Source: Crassaminicella thermophila (GTDB lineage Bacteria; Bacillota; Clostridia; Peptostreptococcales; Thermotaleaceae). Taken from it: a stretch of DNA of 64,000 nucleotides. The position numbers were made by a program, and so were the translations under genes. Below, in pieces: positions 18,656 through 28,622 of this stretch (its first letter is position 1; every line of letters begins with the position of its first letter). The notes below the pieces were generated by a model. That model was not told the origin of the DNA. It searched no databases and saw nothing but the letters and a program-made list of their open reading frames with translations. The stretch is from contig NZ_CP042243.1 of the NCBI RefSeq assembly GCF_008152325.1, positions 1,493,026-1,557,025 of the forward strand, given 5' to 3'.

Positions 18656-19195
18656 TTACTCTCTAGCCCCAAGTTTATAGCCTTCTTCTAAAGCACGACG
18701 ATTTAACTCTTCTGTTCCTTTTGGTACTCTATTTAATACTGCTGCTTCAAGTGATTCTCTTGATACAACCTTTAATAATTCGTTAATTGCTCCAATTGCA
18801 ACAATATTTGCTACCATTGGCTTTCCAACTACTTCACTAGCAGTTTCTAGTATTGGAATTTGAACAACTTTTCCTGCCTTCGTATTCTCAGGAACTTTTA
18901 CTGTAGAGTCAACTAATAATAATCCTTCTTCTCCAATTAAATCTACATATTTATCACAAGCTACTTGTGTTAAAGATAATAAAAGATCAGCTGTTTGAAC
19001 TTTTGGAAAATCAATTTCTTCTCTACTAATAATTACTTCTGCTTTACTAGCACCACCACGAGCTTCAGGACCATATGATTGTGATTGAATAGCATTCTTT
19101 CCATCCATGATTGCTGCTTCAGCTAGGATTATTCCTCCTAAAATAAGACCTTGCCCACCTGAACCAGTTAATCTTAATTCTATTTGTTTAGACAT
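18656..19195 (-). CDS. korC: 2-oxoacid:ferredoxin oxidoreductase, gamma subunit
   Basis: This 179-aa subunit has the family N-terminus (IELRLTGSGGQGLILGGIIL) and the segment SQSYGPEARGGASKAEVIIS. With the alpha, beta and ferredoxin subunits it forms a four-gene oxidoreductase that converts a 2-oxoacid and CoA to acyl-CoA, CO2 and reduced ferredoxin. The subunit arrangement (D, A, B, C) fits 2-oxoglutarate:ferredoxin oxidoreductase. One base separates it from korB. Confidence 0.92.
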   Translation of the reverse strand: MSKQIELRLTGSGGQGLILGGIILAEAAIMDGKNAIQSQSYGPEARGGASKAEVIISREEIDFPKVQTADLLLSLTQVACDKYVDLIGEEGLLLVDSTVKVPENTKAGKVVQIPILETASEVVGKPMVANIVAIGAINELLKVVSRESLEAAVLNRVPKGTEELNRRALEEGYKLGARE

Positions 19196-19196
19196 A

Positions 19197-20018
19197 CTAT
19201 CTCTCCTTTATAAATCTATCAATTATTTTTTGATACTCTTCAGTATATTCAGGTTCTGTAGTATTTTTAAATTCTCCAATTAAGAATTTCCCTTCAAGTT
19301 GCTCTGATGAAAGTTTTTCTGCAACCTTAATATCAACTGCATGATCTCTTTGCCACTTCATAATGTCAACAGCTGTACCTTTTTTATTTTTTCTTCCATA
19401 ATAAGTAGGACATACACTAACACCTTCAATTAACGAAAAACCTTTATTTTGTATACCTTTCTCAACAAGTTTAACTAATTGATTTGCATGGTAAGCAGTT
19501 CCTCTAGCAACATAAGTAGCACCTGCTGATGCTGCTAATTTTGGTATATCAAAAGGTCTATCAATATTTCCATAAGGCGCAGTTGTTCCTAAATCACCGG
19601 TAGGTGTCGTAGGTGAATATTGTCCACCTGTCATACCATAAATATTATTGTTGAAAACGATTGTCGTAATGTTAATATTTCTTCTTGCAGCATGAATTAA
19701 ATGGTTCCCTCCGATTGCTGCCGCATCACCATCACCTGTAATTACAATAACTTCAAGTTCAGGTCTAGCTAATTTTACACCTGTTGCAAACGCTAAAGCT
19801 CTACCGTGTGTAGTATGAAGTGTATTAAAATCCATATATCCTGGAGCTCTTGAAGAACAACCGATACCAGAAACAATACATACTTTATCTTTATCTAAAC
19901 CTAAATTCTCAATTGCTTTTGCTATAGCTCTCATTAAAATTCCATGCCCACATCCTGGACACCAAATATGTGGTAATTTATCCATTCTAAAATAATTTTG
20001 TATTAATGTGCTAGCCAC
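19197..20018 (-). CDS. korB: 2-oxoacid:ferredoxin oxidoreductase, beta (TPP-binding) subunit
   Basis: This 273-aa TPP-binding subunit shows HIWCPGCGHG near the N-terminus, GIGCSSRAPGY, and the Mg-TPP motif GDGDAAAIGGNHLIHAARRN with NNNIYGMTGGQ. It binds the cofactor and, through the Cys motif, contacts an iron-sulfur cluster. No typical pyruvate-specific extension is present, and the four-subunit layout favours 2-oxoglutarate, but the sequence alone does not prove the substrate. Confidence 0.94.
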   Translation of the reverse strand: MASTLIQNYFRMDKLPHIWCPGCGHGILMRAIAKAIENLGLDKDKVCIVSGIGCSSRAPGYMDFNTLHTTHGRALAFATGVKLARPELEVIVITGDGDAAAIGGNHLIHAARRNINITTIVFNNNIYGMTGGQYSPTTPTGDLGTTAPYGNIDRPFDIPKLAASAGATYVARGTAYHANQLVKLVEKGIQNKGFSLIEGVSVCPTYYGRKNKKGTAVDIMKWQRDHAVDIKVAEKLSSEQLEGKFLIGEFKNTTEPEYTEEYQKIIDRFIKER

Positions 20019-20019
20019 T

Positions 20020-21159
20020 TTAAATTACCTCCTCAATTTTAGATAATATCTCGTCAGGAGTAATAATATCACCATCAACTTTTCCAATATGGAATATATC
20101 AGATGAGCCTTTTACCACTCTCTCAACTTCTAAAACTAATTGTCCATAGTTAAGTTCTGCAACGATAATACCTTTTACTTTATCAGCAATTTCTTTTATT
20201 TGTTTTTCTGGGAAAGGCCAAATAGTAATTGGTCTAAACATACCTACCTTTAAACCTTTTTCTCTAGCTTTTTTTACTGCACTTTTAGCACTTCTAGCTG
20301 TTCCTCCATAAGATAATACAACAACTTCTGCATCTTCCATATATAATTCTTCATAAGTTACAATATCATCAATATTATCTTCAATTTTTTTCATTAGTCT
20401 AGTACAAAGTTTATCTGCTACAGCATTACTGTTTGTTGGGAAGCCTGACTCATCATGAACAAGTCCTGTAACATGATATCTAAATCCATCGCCAAATCCT
20501 GCCATAGGCGCTACATATTCTCCTTCTTCAACTTTATAAGCTAAATAATCTTTATCATCTTGTGAAGGTTTTTTACGATCAATGATTTCTAATTCACTAG
20601 TATCTGGAATTGCAATTCCTTCTCTCATATGACCAACAATTTCATCTAACAAAAGTATCACAGGCGTTCTATATTTTTCTGCAAGATTAAAACACCTAAT
20701 AGTTAAATCGAAAGTTTCTTTTACTGATGATGGAGATAAAGCAATAACAGGATGATCCCCATGTGTTCCCCATTTAGCTTGCATTACATCACCTTGAGAT
20801 GGAGAAGTAGGAAGACCTGTACTAGGACCATGTCTTTGCACGTTTACAATAACACATGGTATTTCAGCCATAGCTGCATAACCGATATTTTCTTGTTTTA
20901 ATGAAAATCCAGGACCACTTGTTGCAGTCATAGCTTTTACACCAGTAAGAGCAGCTCCTATTGTAGCAGCAATACCCCCAATTTCGTCTTCCATTTGAAT
21001 AAATTTTCCACCTACTCTTGGTAGCTTTTGTGCAGACCCTTCTGCAATTTCTGTTGATGGAGTTATAGGATATCCTCCATAAAAACGCATTCCTGCAGCA
21101 ATGGCACCTTCTACGCAAGCTTCATTTCCTTGCATTAATTTTATGTTATTTTTCTTCAT
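20020..21159 (-). CDS. korA: 2-oxoacid:ferredoxin oxidoreductase, alpha subunit
   Basis: This 379-aa alpha subunit has MQGNEACVEGAIAAGMRFYG followed by GGYPITPSTEIAE, the substrate-carboxylate loop of the family, and ATSGPGFSLKQENIGYA. The C-terminal domain II (about 265-375) has VLSYGGTARSAKSAV. It overlaps korD by 14 nt and korB begins 1 nt after its stop, so the four subunits form one translationally coupled operon. Confidence 0.94.
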   Translation of the reverse strand: MKKNNIKLMQGNEACVEGAIAAGMRFYGGYPITPSTEIAEGSAQKLPRVGGKFIQMEDEIGGIAATIGAALTGVKAMTATSGPGFSLKQENIGYAAMAEIPCVIVNVQRHGPSTGLPTSPSQGDVMQAKWGTHGDHPVIALSPSSVKETFDLTIRCFNLAEKYRTPVILLLDEIVGHMREGIAIPDTSELEIIDRKKPSQDDKDYLAYKVEEGEYVAPMAGFGDGFRYHVTGLVHDESGFPTNSNAVADKLCTRLMKKIEDNIDDIVTYEELYMEDAEVVVLSYGGTARSAKSAVKKAREKGLKVGMFRPITIWPFPEKQIKEIADKVKGIIVAELNYGQLVLEVERVVKGSSDIFHIGKVDGDIITPDEILSKIEEVI

Positions 21160-21364
21160 CTTCCATACCTCCTAGATAAATTGCAAAATCCGGACAGCGT
21201 ACTTCACATAAACCACATTTAGTACAATTTTCAATATCTACAATCTCGACTTTTTCATTTTTTAAAGCAAGTACTTTTTTAGGGCAAAATTCAACACAAA
21301 TCCCACAACCCTTACACCAGTTTTGCTTTACTATTAATTTTTTTCCATTCTGGTTTGCCATCAT
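21146..21364 (-). CDS. korD: 2-oxoacid:ferredoxin oxidoreductase, ferredoxin-like delta subunit
   Basis: This small two-cluster ferredoxin of about 72 aa has CKGCGICVEFCPKK and CTKCGLCEVRCPDF, giving two [4Fe-4S] clusters for electron exit to ferredoxin. The ATG at 21364 is chosen because GGAG stands 6 nt before it. An ATG at 21376 carries that ribosome binding site inside its own codons, and the next codon (21361) is also ATG. It is the first gene of the kor operon, preceded by a clear promoter. Confidence 0.92.
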   Translation of the reverse strand: MMANQNGKKLIVKQNWCKGCGICVEFCPKKVLALKNEKVEIVDIENCTKCGLCEVRCPDFAIYLGGMEDEEK

Positions 21365-21403
21365 TTTCAACTCCATTCCAAAGTTAATGTTTTCCTCAAC
21401 CCA

Positions 21404-21432
21404 ATAATAACAAAAAATATGACGAATTGCAA
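21404..21432 (-). promoter_or_regulatory. Housekeeping promoter of the kor operon
   Basis: On the minus strand TTGCAA (21432-21427), 17 nt and TATTAT (21409-21404) fit a sigma-A promoter about 40 nt before korD. The -35 lies inside one copy of a direct repeat (21428-21442), so a regulator bound there would compete with RNA polymerase. Confidence 0.65.
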
Positions 21433-21483
21433 TTTTTATTTCATATTTTTAGAAAAATATACAATAATGCAATTTTTCCTTCA
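21428..21483. repeat. Two 15-bp direct repeats at the kor promoter
   Basis: On the plus strand TGCAATTTTTATTTC (21428-21442) and TGCAATTTTTCCTTC (21469-21483) differ at two positions and are 41 bp apart, about four helical turns. They lie at and upstream of the -35 box of korDABC and are candidate operator sites. The rest of 21377-21698 holds the surE terminator and no gene. Confidence 0.5.
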
Positions 21484-21602
21484 AATTGTACGCATGAATT
21501 TGATGATACAAGTTCACTATTATTACTGCATACACTCATCCGAGGATACATGCCGTATATAATCTATTTTGATTTTAAAATATAATTCCTCAAAATTCCA
21601 AA

Positions 21603-21640
21603 CAAAAAAACTGAAAATGCAATCAACTCGTCATTTTCAG
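21603..21640 (-). terminator. Terminator of surE
   Basis: A 9-bp stem (21611-21619 with 21632-21640) is followed on the minus strand by U7. It separates surE from the kor promoter. Confidence 0.85.
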
Positions 21641-21698
21641 TATCTTTTCATTATCAATTTCTAATATTTATCTAAATGCAACACTCTATCATAAGTCT

Positions 21699-22463
21699 TT
21701 ATTTTATTTGAATATTCCATTTTTTCACTTGTTCAATTAAATCAAATTTTGTCAGGTCAAAATGGATTGGTGTGATAGATATACAATTATTTTTTATACT
21801 ATATATATCAGTTCCTTCATTATTCTTTTCATCAATCACCTCTCCGCCTAACCAATAATAACTCTGTCCTCTTGGATCAATTCTTTCTATAAATGAATTT
21901 TTATATTTTCTAACACCTAATGTTGTAACATCTACTCCCTTAATATTCTCTTTTTTACAATTAGGTATATTTATATTTAATAACGTATCTGGTGGTAATG
22001 GATTTTTTGATATTATATCTGCTACTATACAACAAAACTCAGCAGCAACATCATAGTTTACATTTTTAAAATCTGCAAGTGACACAGCAACAGCAGGGTA
22101 TCCTAAAATAGCCCCCTCTATAGCAGCAGAAACAGTACCTGAATAAAGTACATCTGTTCCTAGATTAGGTCCTTTGTTTATTCCTGAAAAAACAATATCT
22201 ATTTTTTCTTTAACAAGAGCTTCTATAGCAAGTTTTACACAATCTGTTGGTGTACCGCTAACTGCCCATGCATCAAAATCTTTATCAAAAAACTTAATCT
22301 TTTCTGCTCTAAGTGGTTCATGCATAGTTATTGCATGTCCTGTTGCACTTCTTTGTCGGTCAGGTGCTACAACATAAATATTACCCATTCTTTTAAGTGA
22401 ACACGCTAATTTATAAATTCCTTCTGCATAGATACCGTCATCATTCGTTATTAGTATCTTCAA
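21699..22463 (-). CDS. surE: 5'/3'-nucleotidase SurE
   Basis: SurE is a metal-dependent nucleoside monophosphate phosphatase. The metal ligands are in ILITNDDGIYAEG (two Asp at residues 8-9), the Ser of the RQRSAT loop and the Asn of FSGINKGPNLG. YSGTVSAAIEGA follows. It is 254 aa, the normal length. The start codon is TTG with AAGGAGG 7 nt upstream. It is divergent from the plus-strand gene at 22581. Confidence 0.96.
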   Translation of the reverse strand: MKILITNDDGIYAEGIYKLACSLKRMGNIYVVAPDRQRSATGHAITMHEPLRAEKIKFFDKDFDAWAVSGTPTDCVKLAIEALVKEKIDIVFSGINKGPNLGTDVLYSGTVSAAIEGAILGYPAVAVSLADFKNVNYDVAAEFCCIVADIISKNPLPPDTLLNINIPNCKKENIKGVDVTTLGVRKYKNSFIERIDPRGQSYYWLGGEVIDEKNNEGTDIYSIKNNCISITPIHFDLTKFDLIEQVKKWNIQIK

Positions 22464-22580
22464 AATAATCCCTCCTTATATAAAAATAAAATTATTACTT
22501 AATTATTTTAATAGTAATTTATAATAAAACAAATACTAATATTACTAAATTTCAAAAATGATTTATTGGGAGTGATAAAT

Positions 22581-23219
22581 TTGATCCAAATTGACGACTC
22601 AGGAAGCGGCAGCTTAATAGGTGGAACCTGCATTGGAGCTATGAGAAAAGAAACTGAAGAATATGTTTATGACATAATTCCTTTAGAATACTATCATAGT
22701 GATAATTTTGAAAAAAAACTATATTTGGATGTAGTAGTCGACATAACAAATTCACTTCTTCAAAAGTTAAAAGTGTCTAAGCATGAAAAAATTGAAGTAT
22801 GTAGAGGTTATATGTTTGACAAATTAAGGTTATTTTTAAAAGAAAATAAATATAACTTTTCTAGTACAACTATAGGAGAACCTCTCCAGTCTAGAATTGA
22901 AAATACATTTGAAGAATATTCAATATCTTTAGGTCTTCCAAATGAATTCTTAAGCTATACTAAATACCCATTTCATTTTCACCGATTACTAAGATGGGTA
23001 TATGCAGATTATAATAATCGATTTCCCCTTTGTAAAACTGGATGGAAAAGCTGGAAAAAATATGGAAATATCAAATTGAAAGTTGAAACAACTTATATAA
23101 AACATTCAAAGTATAAATGCTTAAAATGTTGGAACAAAATAGAAAATGAAAGTTATGTAAAAGTACTTAAATATTATAGTAATAAGCCTAATATAATCTA
23201 TCTTCATCTTGATTGCTAA
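22581..23219 (+). CDS. Unknown protein with RNase HII-like N-terminus and CxxC...HxxC end
   Basis: This protein of about 212 aa is one of few plus-strand genes. It starts IQIDDSGSGSLIGGTCIGA, which resembles the RNase HII first strand (xDExGRGPLAGPV) in spacing of acids and glycines. A middle strand IEVCRGYMFDKLR follows. The C-terminus has CLKC about 35 residues before the final HLDC, a possible zinc site. The downstream acidic residues of true RNase HII are not evident, so a nuclease role is only a hypothesis. A TTG at 22581 with GGGAG 8 nt upstream is the likely start. A shared terminator lies after it. Confidence 0.7.
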   Translation: MIQIDDSGSGSLIGGTCIGAMRKETEEYVYDIIPLEYYHSDNFEKKLYLDVVVDITNSLLQKLKVSKHEKIEVCRGYMFDKLRLFLKENKYNFSSTTIGEPLQSRIENTFEEYSISLGLPNEFLSYTKYPFHFHRLLRWVYADYNNRFPLCKTGWKSWKKYGNIKLKVETTYIKHSKYKCLKCWNKIENESYVKVLKYYSNKPNIIYLHLDC

Positions 23220-23253
23220 TAAAACTCCACAATAGGGAGTTTTATTTTTTTAT
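23218..23253. terminator. Bidirectional terminator between convergent genes
   Basis: An 11-bp stem (23218-23228 with 23236-23246) is followed by T7 on the plus strand. A-rich sequence on the left gives the opposite transcript a weaker U tract. It serves the plus-strand gene and overlaps the mnmM stop codon. Confidence 0.85.
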
Positions 23254-23808
23254 AATTGTAATCAATATTGGAGGCTCTTTTGTTTGATTAATATAATCTA
23301 CCTTCAATACATGAAATTTATTCTCATCAAGTTTTTCTACATAATGTATAATTTTTTCTTTTTCATCTTCTCCCCCTAGATGCCCATAATAAATGACAAT
23401 CGTAATAATCCCATTTCTTTTTAATAACTTTAAGCACTTATCAATTGCAACAATTGTAGTTTCAGGTTTTGTAACTATATTACGATCTCCTTTAGGTAAA
23501 TAGCCTAAATTAAACATTGCTCCACATATTTCATTTGATATATATCTATCAATATTTTCATGTCCATCTTGTATTAGTTTTGAATTATTTATATTATTCT
23601 TATCAAGTAATTTTTTTGTATTTAAAATTGCTAAATCTTGTATATCAAAAGATATTACACTTCCCTCTTTTCCAACAGTTTGAGCTAAGAAAAGAGTATC
23701 ATTTCCATTTCCCATTGTAGCATCAACAACTAAGTCTCCTTCTTTAATAATTGTTCCGATAAAAAACTTAGCTAATTCAGTTGCTCTTTTTAAAGATTTT
23801 ACATCCAT
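23242..23808 (-). CDS. mnmM: tRNA mnm5s2U34-forming methyltransferase MnmM (YtqB family)
   Basis: This 188-aa SAM-dependent methyltransferase (rRNA_methylase/YtqB family) has motif I VDATMGNGNDTLFLA near residue 28, the acid of FDIQD and FNLGYLPKGD as the catalytic-loop motif. In B. subtilis the homologue completes 5-methylaminomethyl-2-thiouridine at the tRNA wobble position. It lies 13 nt downstream of the GNAT gene. GGGGTG precedes the ATG. Confidence 0.88.
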   Translation of the reverse strand: MDVKSLKRATELAKFFIGTIIKEGDLVVDATMGNGNDTLFLAQTVGKEGSVISFDIQDLAILNTKKLLDKNNINNSKLIQDGHENIDRYISNEICGAMFNLGYLPKGDRNIVTKPETTIVAIDKCLKLLKRNGIITIVIYYGHLGGEDEKEKIIHYVEKLDENKFHVLKVDYINQTKEPPILITIIKK

Positions 23809-23821
23809 TTAAACACCCCAC

Positions 23822-24268
23822 TTATTTTTTAGATTTGCATGCCTTAAAAAAATAATCTGGTAAAGTTACTTGTAATATCATATTACTTTCTAACATATTT
23901 AAATCATCTATATACTCACAATAGTTTTTAACTTCCTTAAAACCAATTTTCTTAAAAAACAAATTACTCTTATCTGTATTTACATAGACCTTTTCTATAC
24001 CTTTTTTATCTGCTACATTCAAAAGAGCCTTTACTATACCATCTCCTAAGTATTCTCTACGCCTATTTTTTGTTACAATTACAAATTCAATAATAGCAAC
24101 ATTTTTTTTTTGTTTAAATCCTGCAACTGCAACAGGAATTTTATTATCATAAGCAATCATGCAATTTAAGATATATTTCTCTATTTGATCTATATTAAAA
24201 TTGTTTTCTTTTAAAAATTTTTCTATAACAGGTATTTCATCATAACTAGCTGTTTTAATCTCTAACAT
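23822..24268 (-). CDS. GNAT family N-acetyltransferase
   Basis: This 148-aa protein has the GNAT fold order: a first strand with EIPVIEKFLKENNF, the central AIIEFVIVTKNRRREYLGDGIVKALL region with the acetyl-CoA pyrophosphate loop (RRREYLGDG, a variant of RxxGxG), and the late strand KVYVNTDKSNLFFKKIGFKE. The acceptor is unknown. It lies between rluB and mnmM and is probably cotranscribed with both. Confidence 0.82.
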   Translation of the reverse strand: MLEIKTASYDEIPVIEKFLKENNFNIDQIEKYILNCMIAYDNKIPVAVAGFKQKKNVAIIEFVIVTKNRRREYLGDGIVKALLNVADKKGIEKVYVNTDKSNLFFKKIGFKEVKNYCEYIDDLNMLESNMILQVTLPDYFFKACKSKK

Positions 24269-24319
24269 TACTTTCAGCTCCTTATCTTATAATATAAATT
24301 TGATTATACAAATCCTAAG

Positions 24320-25027
24320 CTAACAGGATTTTAAATATTTTATTTCTGAATCTGTTAAATATCTCCATTTTCCTTTCTGTAAATTATCCATTGTTATTTT
24401 ACCAATAGCTATTCTTTTTAATTTTGTAACTGGATGGTTAATCTTATCAAACATCTTTCGAATCTGTCTATTTTTCCCTTCATGGATAATTACCTTTACT
24501 AAACATGCTTCTCTTTCTTTTTTTAGTACTTCTATTTGAGCTGGAGCAGTTATATATCCACCTATATCAATTCCTGTCTTAAACATATGCAGTTCTTTAT
24601 TATTTGGTATCCCTTTAATTTTAGCAATATAAGTTTTTTTCACTTCATGTTTTGGATGAGTAAGTTGATATGATAAGTCTCCATCATTTGTCATAATTAA
24701 TAATCCAGATGTATCATAATCTAGCCTACCCACAGGATAAATTCTTTCATTAATGTCTTTTACTAAATCAGCTACAGTTGGTCTATTAAATTCATCAGAT
24801 AATGTAGTTATATAACCTTCTGGTTTATTAAGCATTATATAAACTTTATTTCTTTCTAATTGAATCACTTTATTATCAACTGAAATAACATCTGAAGTTG
24901 GATCTACAACTACTCCCATATCTATTATTACTTTTCCATTAACTTTTACCCGTCCTAATTTAATAAGTTCTTCAGCTTTTCTTCTAGATGCAACTCCTGA
25001 ATGTGCAATGTATTTTTGTAACCTCAC
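24320..25027 (-). CDS. rluB: 23S rRNA pseudouridine synthase, RluB/RsuA family
   Basis: This 235-aa enzyme has an N-terminal S4 RNA-binding domain (RLQKYIAHSGVASRRKAEEL) followed by a pseudouridine synthase domain with catalytic Asp in GRLDYDTSGLLIMTND and the family motif EGKNRQIRKMF. It isomerises a uridine in large-subunit rRNA. The exact position, U2605-type, is inferred from similarity. It begins with GTG, with AAGGAGC 7 nt upstream. Confidence 0.9.
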   Translation of the reverse strand: MRLQKYIAHSGVASRRKAEELIKLGRVKVNGKVIIDMGVVVDPTSDVISVDNKVIQLERNKVYIMLNKPEGYITTLSDEFNRPTVADLVKDINERIYPVGRLDYDTSGLLIMTNDGDLSYQLTHPKHEVKKTYIAKIKGIPNNKELHMFKTGIDIGGYITAPAQIEVLKKEREACLVKVIIHEGKNRQIRKMFDKINHPVTKLKRIAIGKITMDNLQKGKWRYLTDSEIKYLKSC

Positions 25028-25208
25028 AAAAACAGCTCCTTTTCATTAATTAAGTATATTATATATTTTATACTAGCCTCTTTTCAAATATATAATAAAT
25101 TTACTTTTTGATTTTTAAAATTTCAATTTTTTCATTCTCCTAACACTCTATTTTACAAGATTACACCATTGACGAAAAACATTCAACCCAACACCTAATA
25201 TAATGAAA

Positions 25209-25229
25209 GGCAGGAGATTAACTCCTGCT
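25209..25229 (-). terminator. Hairpin after the ABC-F gene
   Basis: A 7-bp GC-rich stem (25210-25216 with 25222-25228) lies 5 nt past the stop codon. Only a short CUUUC follows on the minus strand, so the terminator is weak. The remaining 25028-25208 holds no gene or recognised site. Confidence 0.6.
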
Positions 25230-25233
25230 CAGA

Positions 25234-26893
<1,660 letters not shown>

Positions 26894-26906
26894 TCAATTT
26901 CTTACA

Positions 26907-26944
26907 AATAAAAAATTGCACAAACTACTGTGCAATTTTTTATT
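26907..26944 (-). terminator. Terminator of the FAD oxidoreductase unit
   Basis: Sixteen-base-pair arms (26907-26922, 26929-26944) with a 6-nt loop and U6 in the 3' arm form a strong hairpin. It lies between the FAD oxidoreductase stop and the ABC-F ribosome binding site. Confidence 0.88.
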
Positions 26945-27018
26945 CTACTCTCTCGATTATACACCCTCTTGCATATTTTTTCAAATATTCTAACCTAAAT
27001 TATTAAAATATGAAATAT

Positions 27019-28299
27019 TTACACTAATCTTTCTTCGAATATATTTAACAAATTTACTCTTTCAATTTTTTTCTTTAGCTTTTCTGTATCTGTAGTATAC
27101 AAATTCAAGTCTTTCATTCTTTTAAAATAATCTGATCCAGCAAAAGTATATCTTGTCTTTAAGCCTTCTTCTGTTTTAATTTTAGTATTTTCATATGCAA
27201 TCAAATCACCAATGCACAGATTAACTGGAATTTCTAAAAGTGGTATTCCTTTTATTAAACGAACACTATTATGTCCTGCTAAACTGCCTGTAGCAATAGC
27301 TTCCGTATGACCAACAAAAAGTCCTGATTTTTCACCAGCACATAAAAGATTATCAAGTGTATCCACTTTCATTGTATTATCCCTAGGTGCAATAGACAAA
27401 TACCTTATTGAATTTCCAATTCCACCAGAGTAAGGATCTTCATATCTAGCATTTTCTAAGCCCTCAAATTTTCTTAGTTTTTCTAATGGATAAAAAGGAG
27501 CCATCATTTTTGCATGACCTGTATCAAGCAAGATTAAGTTTTCTGCATATTCCTTCAATGCGTATTGTTGACAAACTTTCATATCCAGTTTTTTAATATT
27601 TATATCATCTTTTGGAATAGGTAATATAACTACACCTTTTGTATTTAATTCATCTACAATTGATTTACTTAAAGAATCCTTATTTAATTTGCAGGATCCA
27701 CTAAATGCTCCATAGGATCCATCTTTTCTTTGTCCTAAAATATCCTCAACTCCTGCCTTTTGACTAATGCTTACTCTTGGCCCAAATGAAGGACATCTTA
27801 ATATACACATAGAGCATCCATTACCATATTTTAAACAATTCCCCATTGGCCCTGTAGATCCTGTTGTTTCAATAAAAACATCACCCTTAACTATTCTGCC
27901 ATCTTGTAATACAATACCTGTAAGACTTCTATTTGTTAGCTTTACATCTACAGCTCTTGATTTTAATAAGATTTCAATATTCATTTCATTTAATAGTCTT
28001 CTTACCATAGGCTCTACTTTACATACATCGTATAAACTTGCGTGCTTATGTCCAGGAAAGTCAATATTTACATGCCTTGATGCTTTATCAGTAATATCAA
28101 ATAATTCTTTAGCACCTAATAGAATACATTCTTCTGCAGCCGTGTATCTTCCATTATTTCTCATTATACCGCCAACATTTCCTAATCCTAATAATATATC
28201 CATTCGCTCTAATATTGTAACCTTAGCACCTGCTTTTTTTGCAGTAATAGCAGCTGCTACACCAGCCCATCCCCCTCCGATTATTACTACTTTAGTCAT
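27019..28299 (-). CDS. FAD-dependent oxidoreductase
   Basis: This protein of about 426 aa has an N-terminal Rossmann motif VVIIGGGWAGVAAAITAKKAG and a C-terminal FAD-closing stretch NLLCAGEKSGLFVGHTEAIATGS, in the manner of GidA/TrmFO-like or fumarate-reductase-like flavoproteins. A cysteine cluster GCSMCILRCPSFGPR near residue 166 may hold an iron-sulfur centre. The true start is the second ATG (28299), since GGGAGG lies 7 nt before it and too close to the first (28305). It overlaps the frame that encodes the [2Fe-2S] end of the electron-transfer partner, so the two form one redox unit. The substrate is unknown. Confidence 0.85.
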   Translation of the reverse strand: MTKVVIIGGGWAGVAAAITAKKAGAKVTILERMDILLGLGNVGGIMRNNGRYTAAEECILLGAKELFDITDKASRHVNIDFPGHKHASLYDVCKVEPMVRRLLNEMNIEILLKSRAVDVKLTNRSLTGIVLQDGRIVKGDVFIETTGSTGPMGNCLKYGNGCSMCILRCPSFGPRVSISQKAGVEDILGQRKDGSYGAFSGSCKLNKDSLSKSIVDELNTKGVVILPIPKDDINIKKLDMKVCQQYALKEYAENLILLDTGHAKMMAPFYPLEKLRKFEGLENARYEDPYSGGIGNSIRYLSIAPRDNTMKVDTLDNLLCAGEKSGLFVGHTEAIATGSLAGHNSVRLIKGIPLLEIPVNLCIGDLIAYENTKIKTEEGLKTRYTFAGSDYFKRMKDLNLYTTDTEKLKKKIERVNLLNIFEERLV

Positions 28300-28594
28300 T
28301 GACATTCCTCCCTTCTAATAATTCTTTAACTTCCAACTGACTTTTACACATCTTTATTACATTCCCACCTTTTGTTTTACATGTACAAGAGCCACAAACT
28401 CCTTCGCCACAACATATCTTACTATTATTGGTTATTACAAATTTTACACCTTTATTCAATGAATTTATTTCCTTTCTAATAATTCCATGGAATTTATCAG
28501 AACCAGCACTATATATAAGATCATATTTTCTTCTCACTAAAATATTTCTAAATTCATTTAATCCTTTTTCTTCTCGTAAATTTAATTGTATCAT
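28292..28594 (-). CDS. C-terminal part of an FAD/NAD-binding electron-transfer protein (frame broken)
   Basis: This 100-aa piece has the NAD-domain end (YDLIYSAGSDKFHGIIR) and the [2Fe-2S] cysteine motif CCGEGVCGSCTCKTKGG, as found at the end of dihydroorotate dehydrogenase electron-transfer (PyrK-like) or sulfide dehydrogenase-like subunits. It belongs to the N-terminal piece at 28623-29264. Reading the same frame upstream without one T gives VTDPGKIGLIF, which links the two. It probably has no separate start of its own. Confidence 0.8.
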   Translation of the reverse strand: MIQLNLREEKGLNEFRNILVRRKYDLIYSAGSDKFHGIIRKEINSLNKGVKFVITNNSKICCGEGVCGSCTCKTKGGNVIKMCKSQLEVKELLEGRNVND

Positions 28595-28622
28595 TTCTAT
28601 ATTAAAATCTTTTATATAATCT

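Noticed and set aside
24311-24330. Terminator at the rluB 3' end (AATCCT/AGGATT)
   Set aside because: Only six base pairs and no U tract; rluB, GNAT and mnmM are likely read through.
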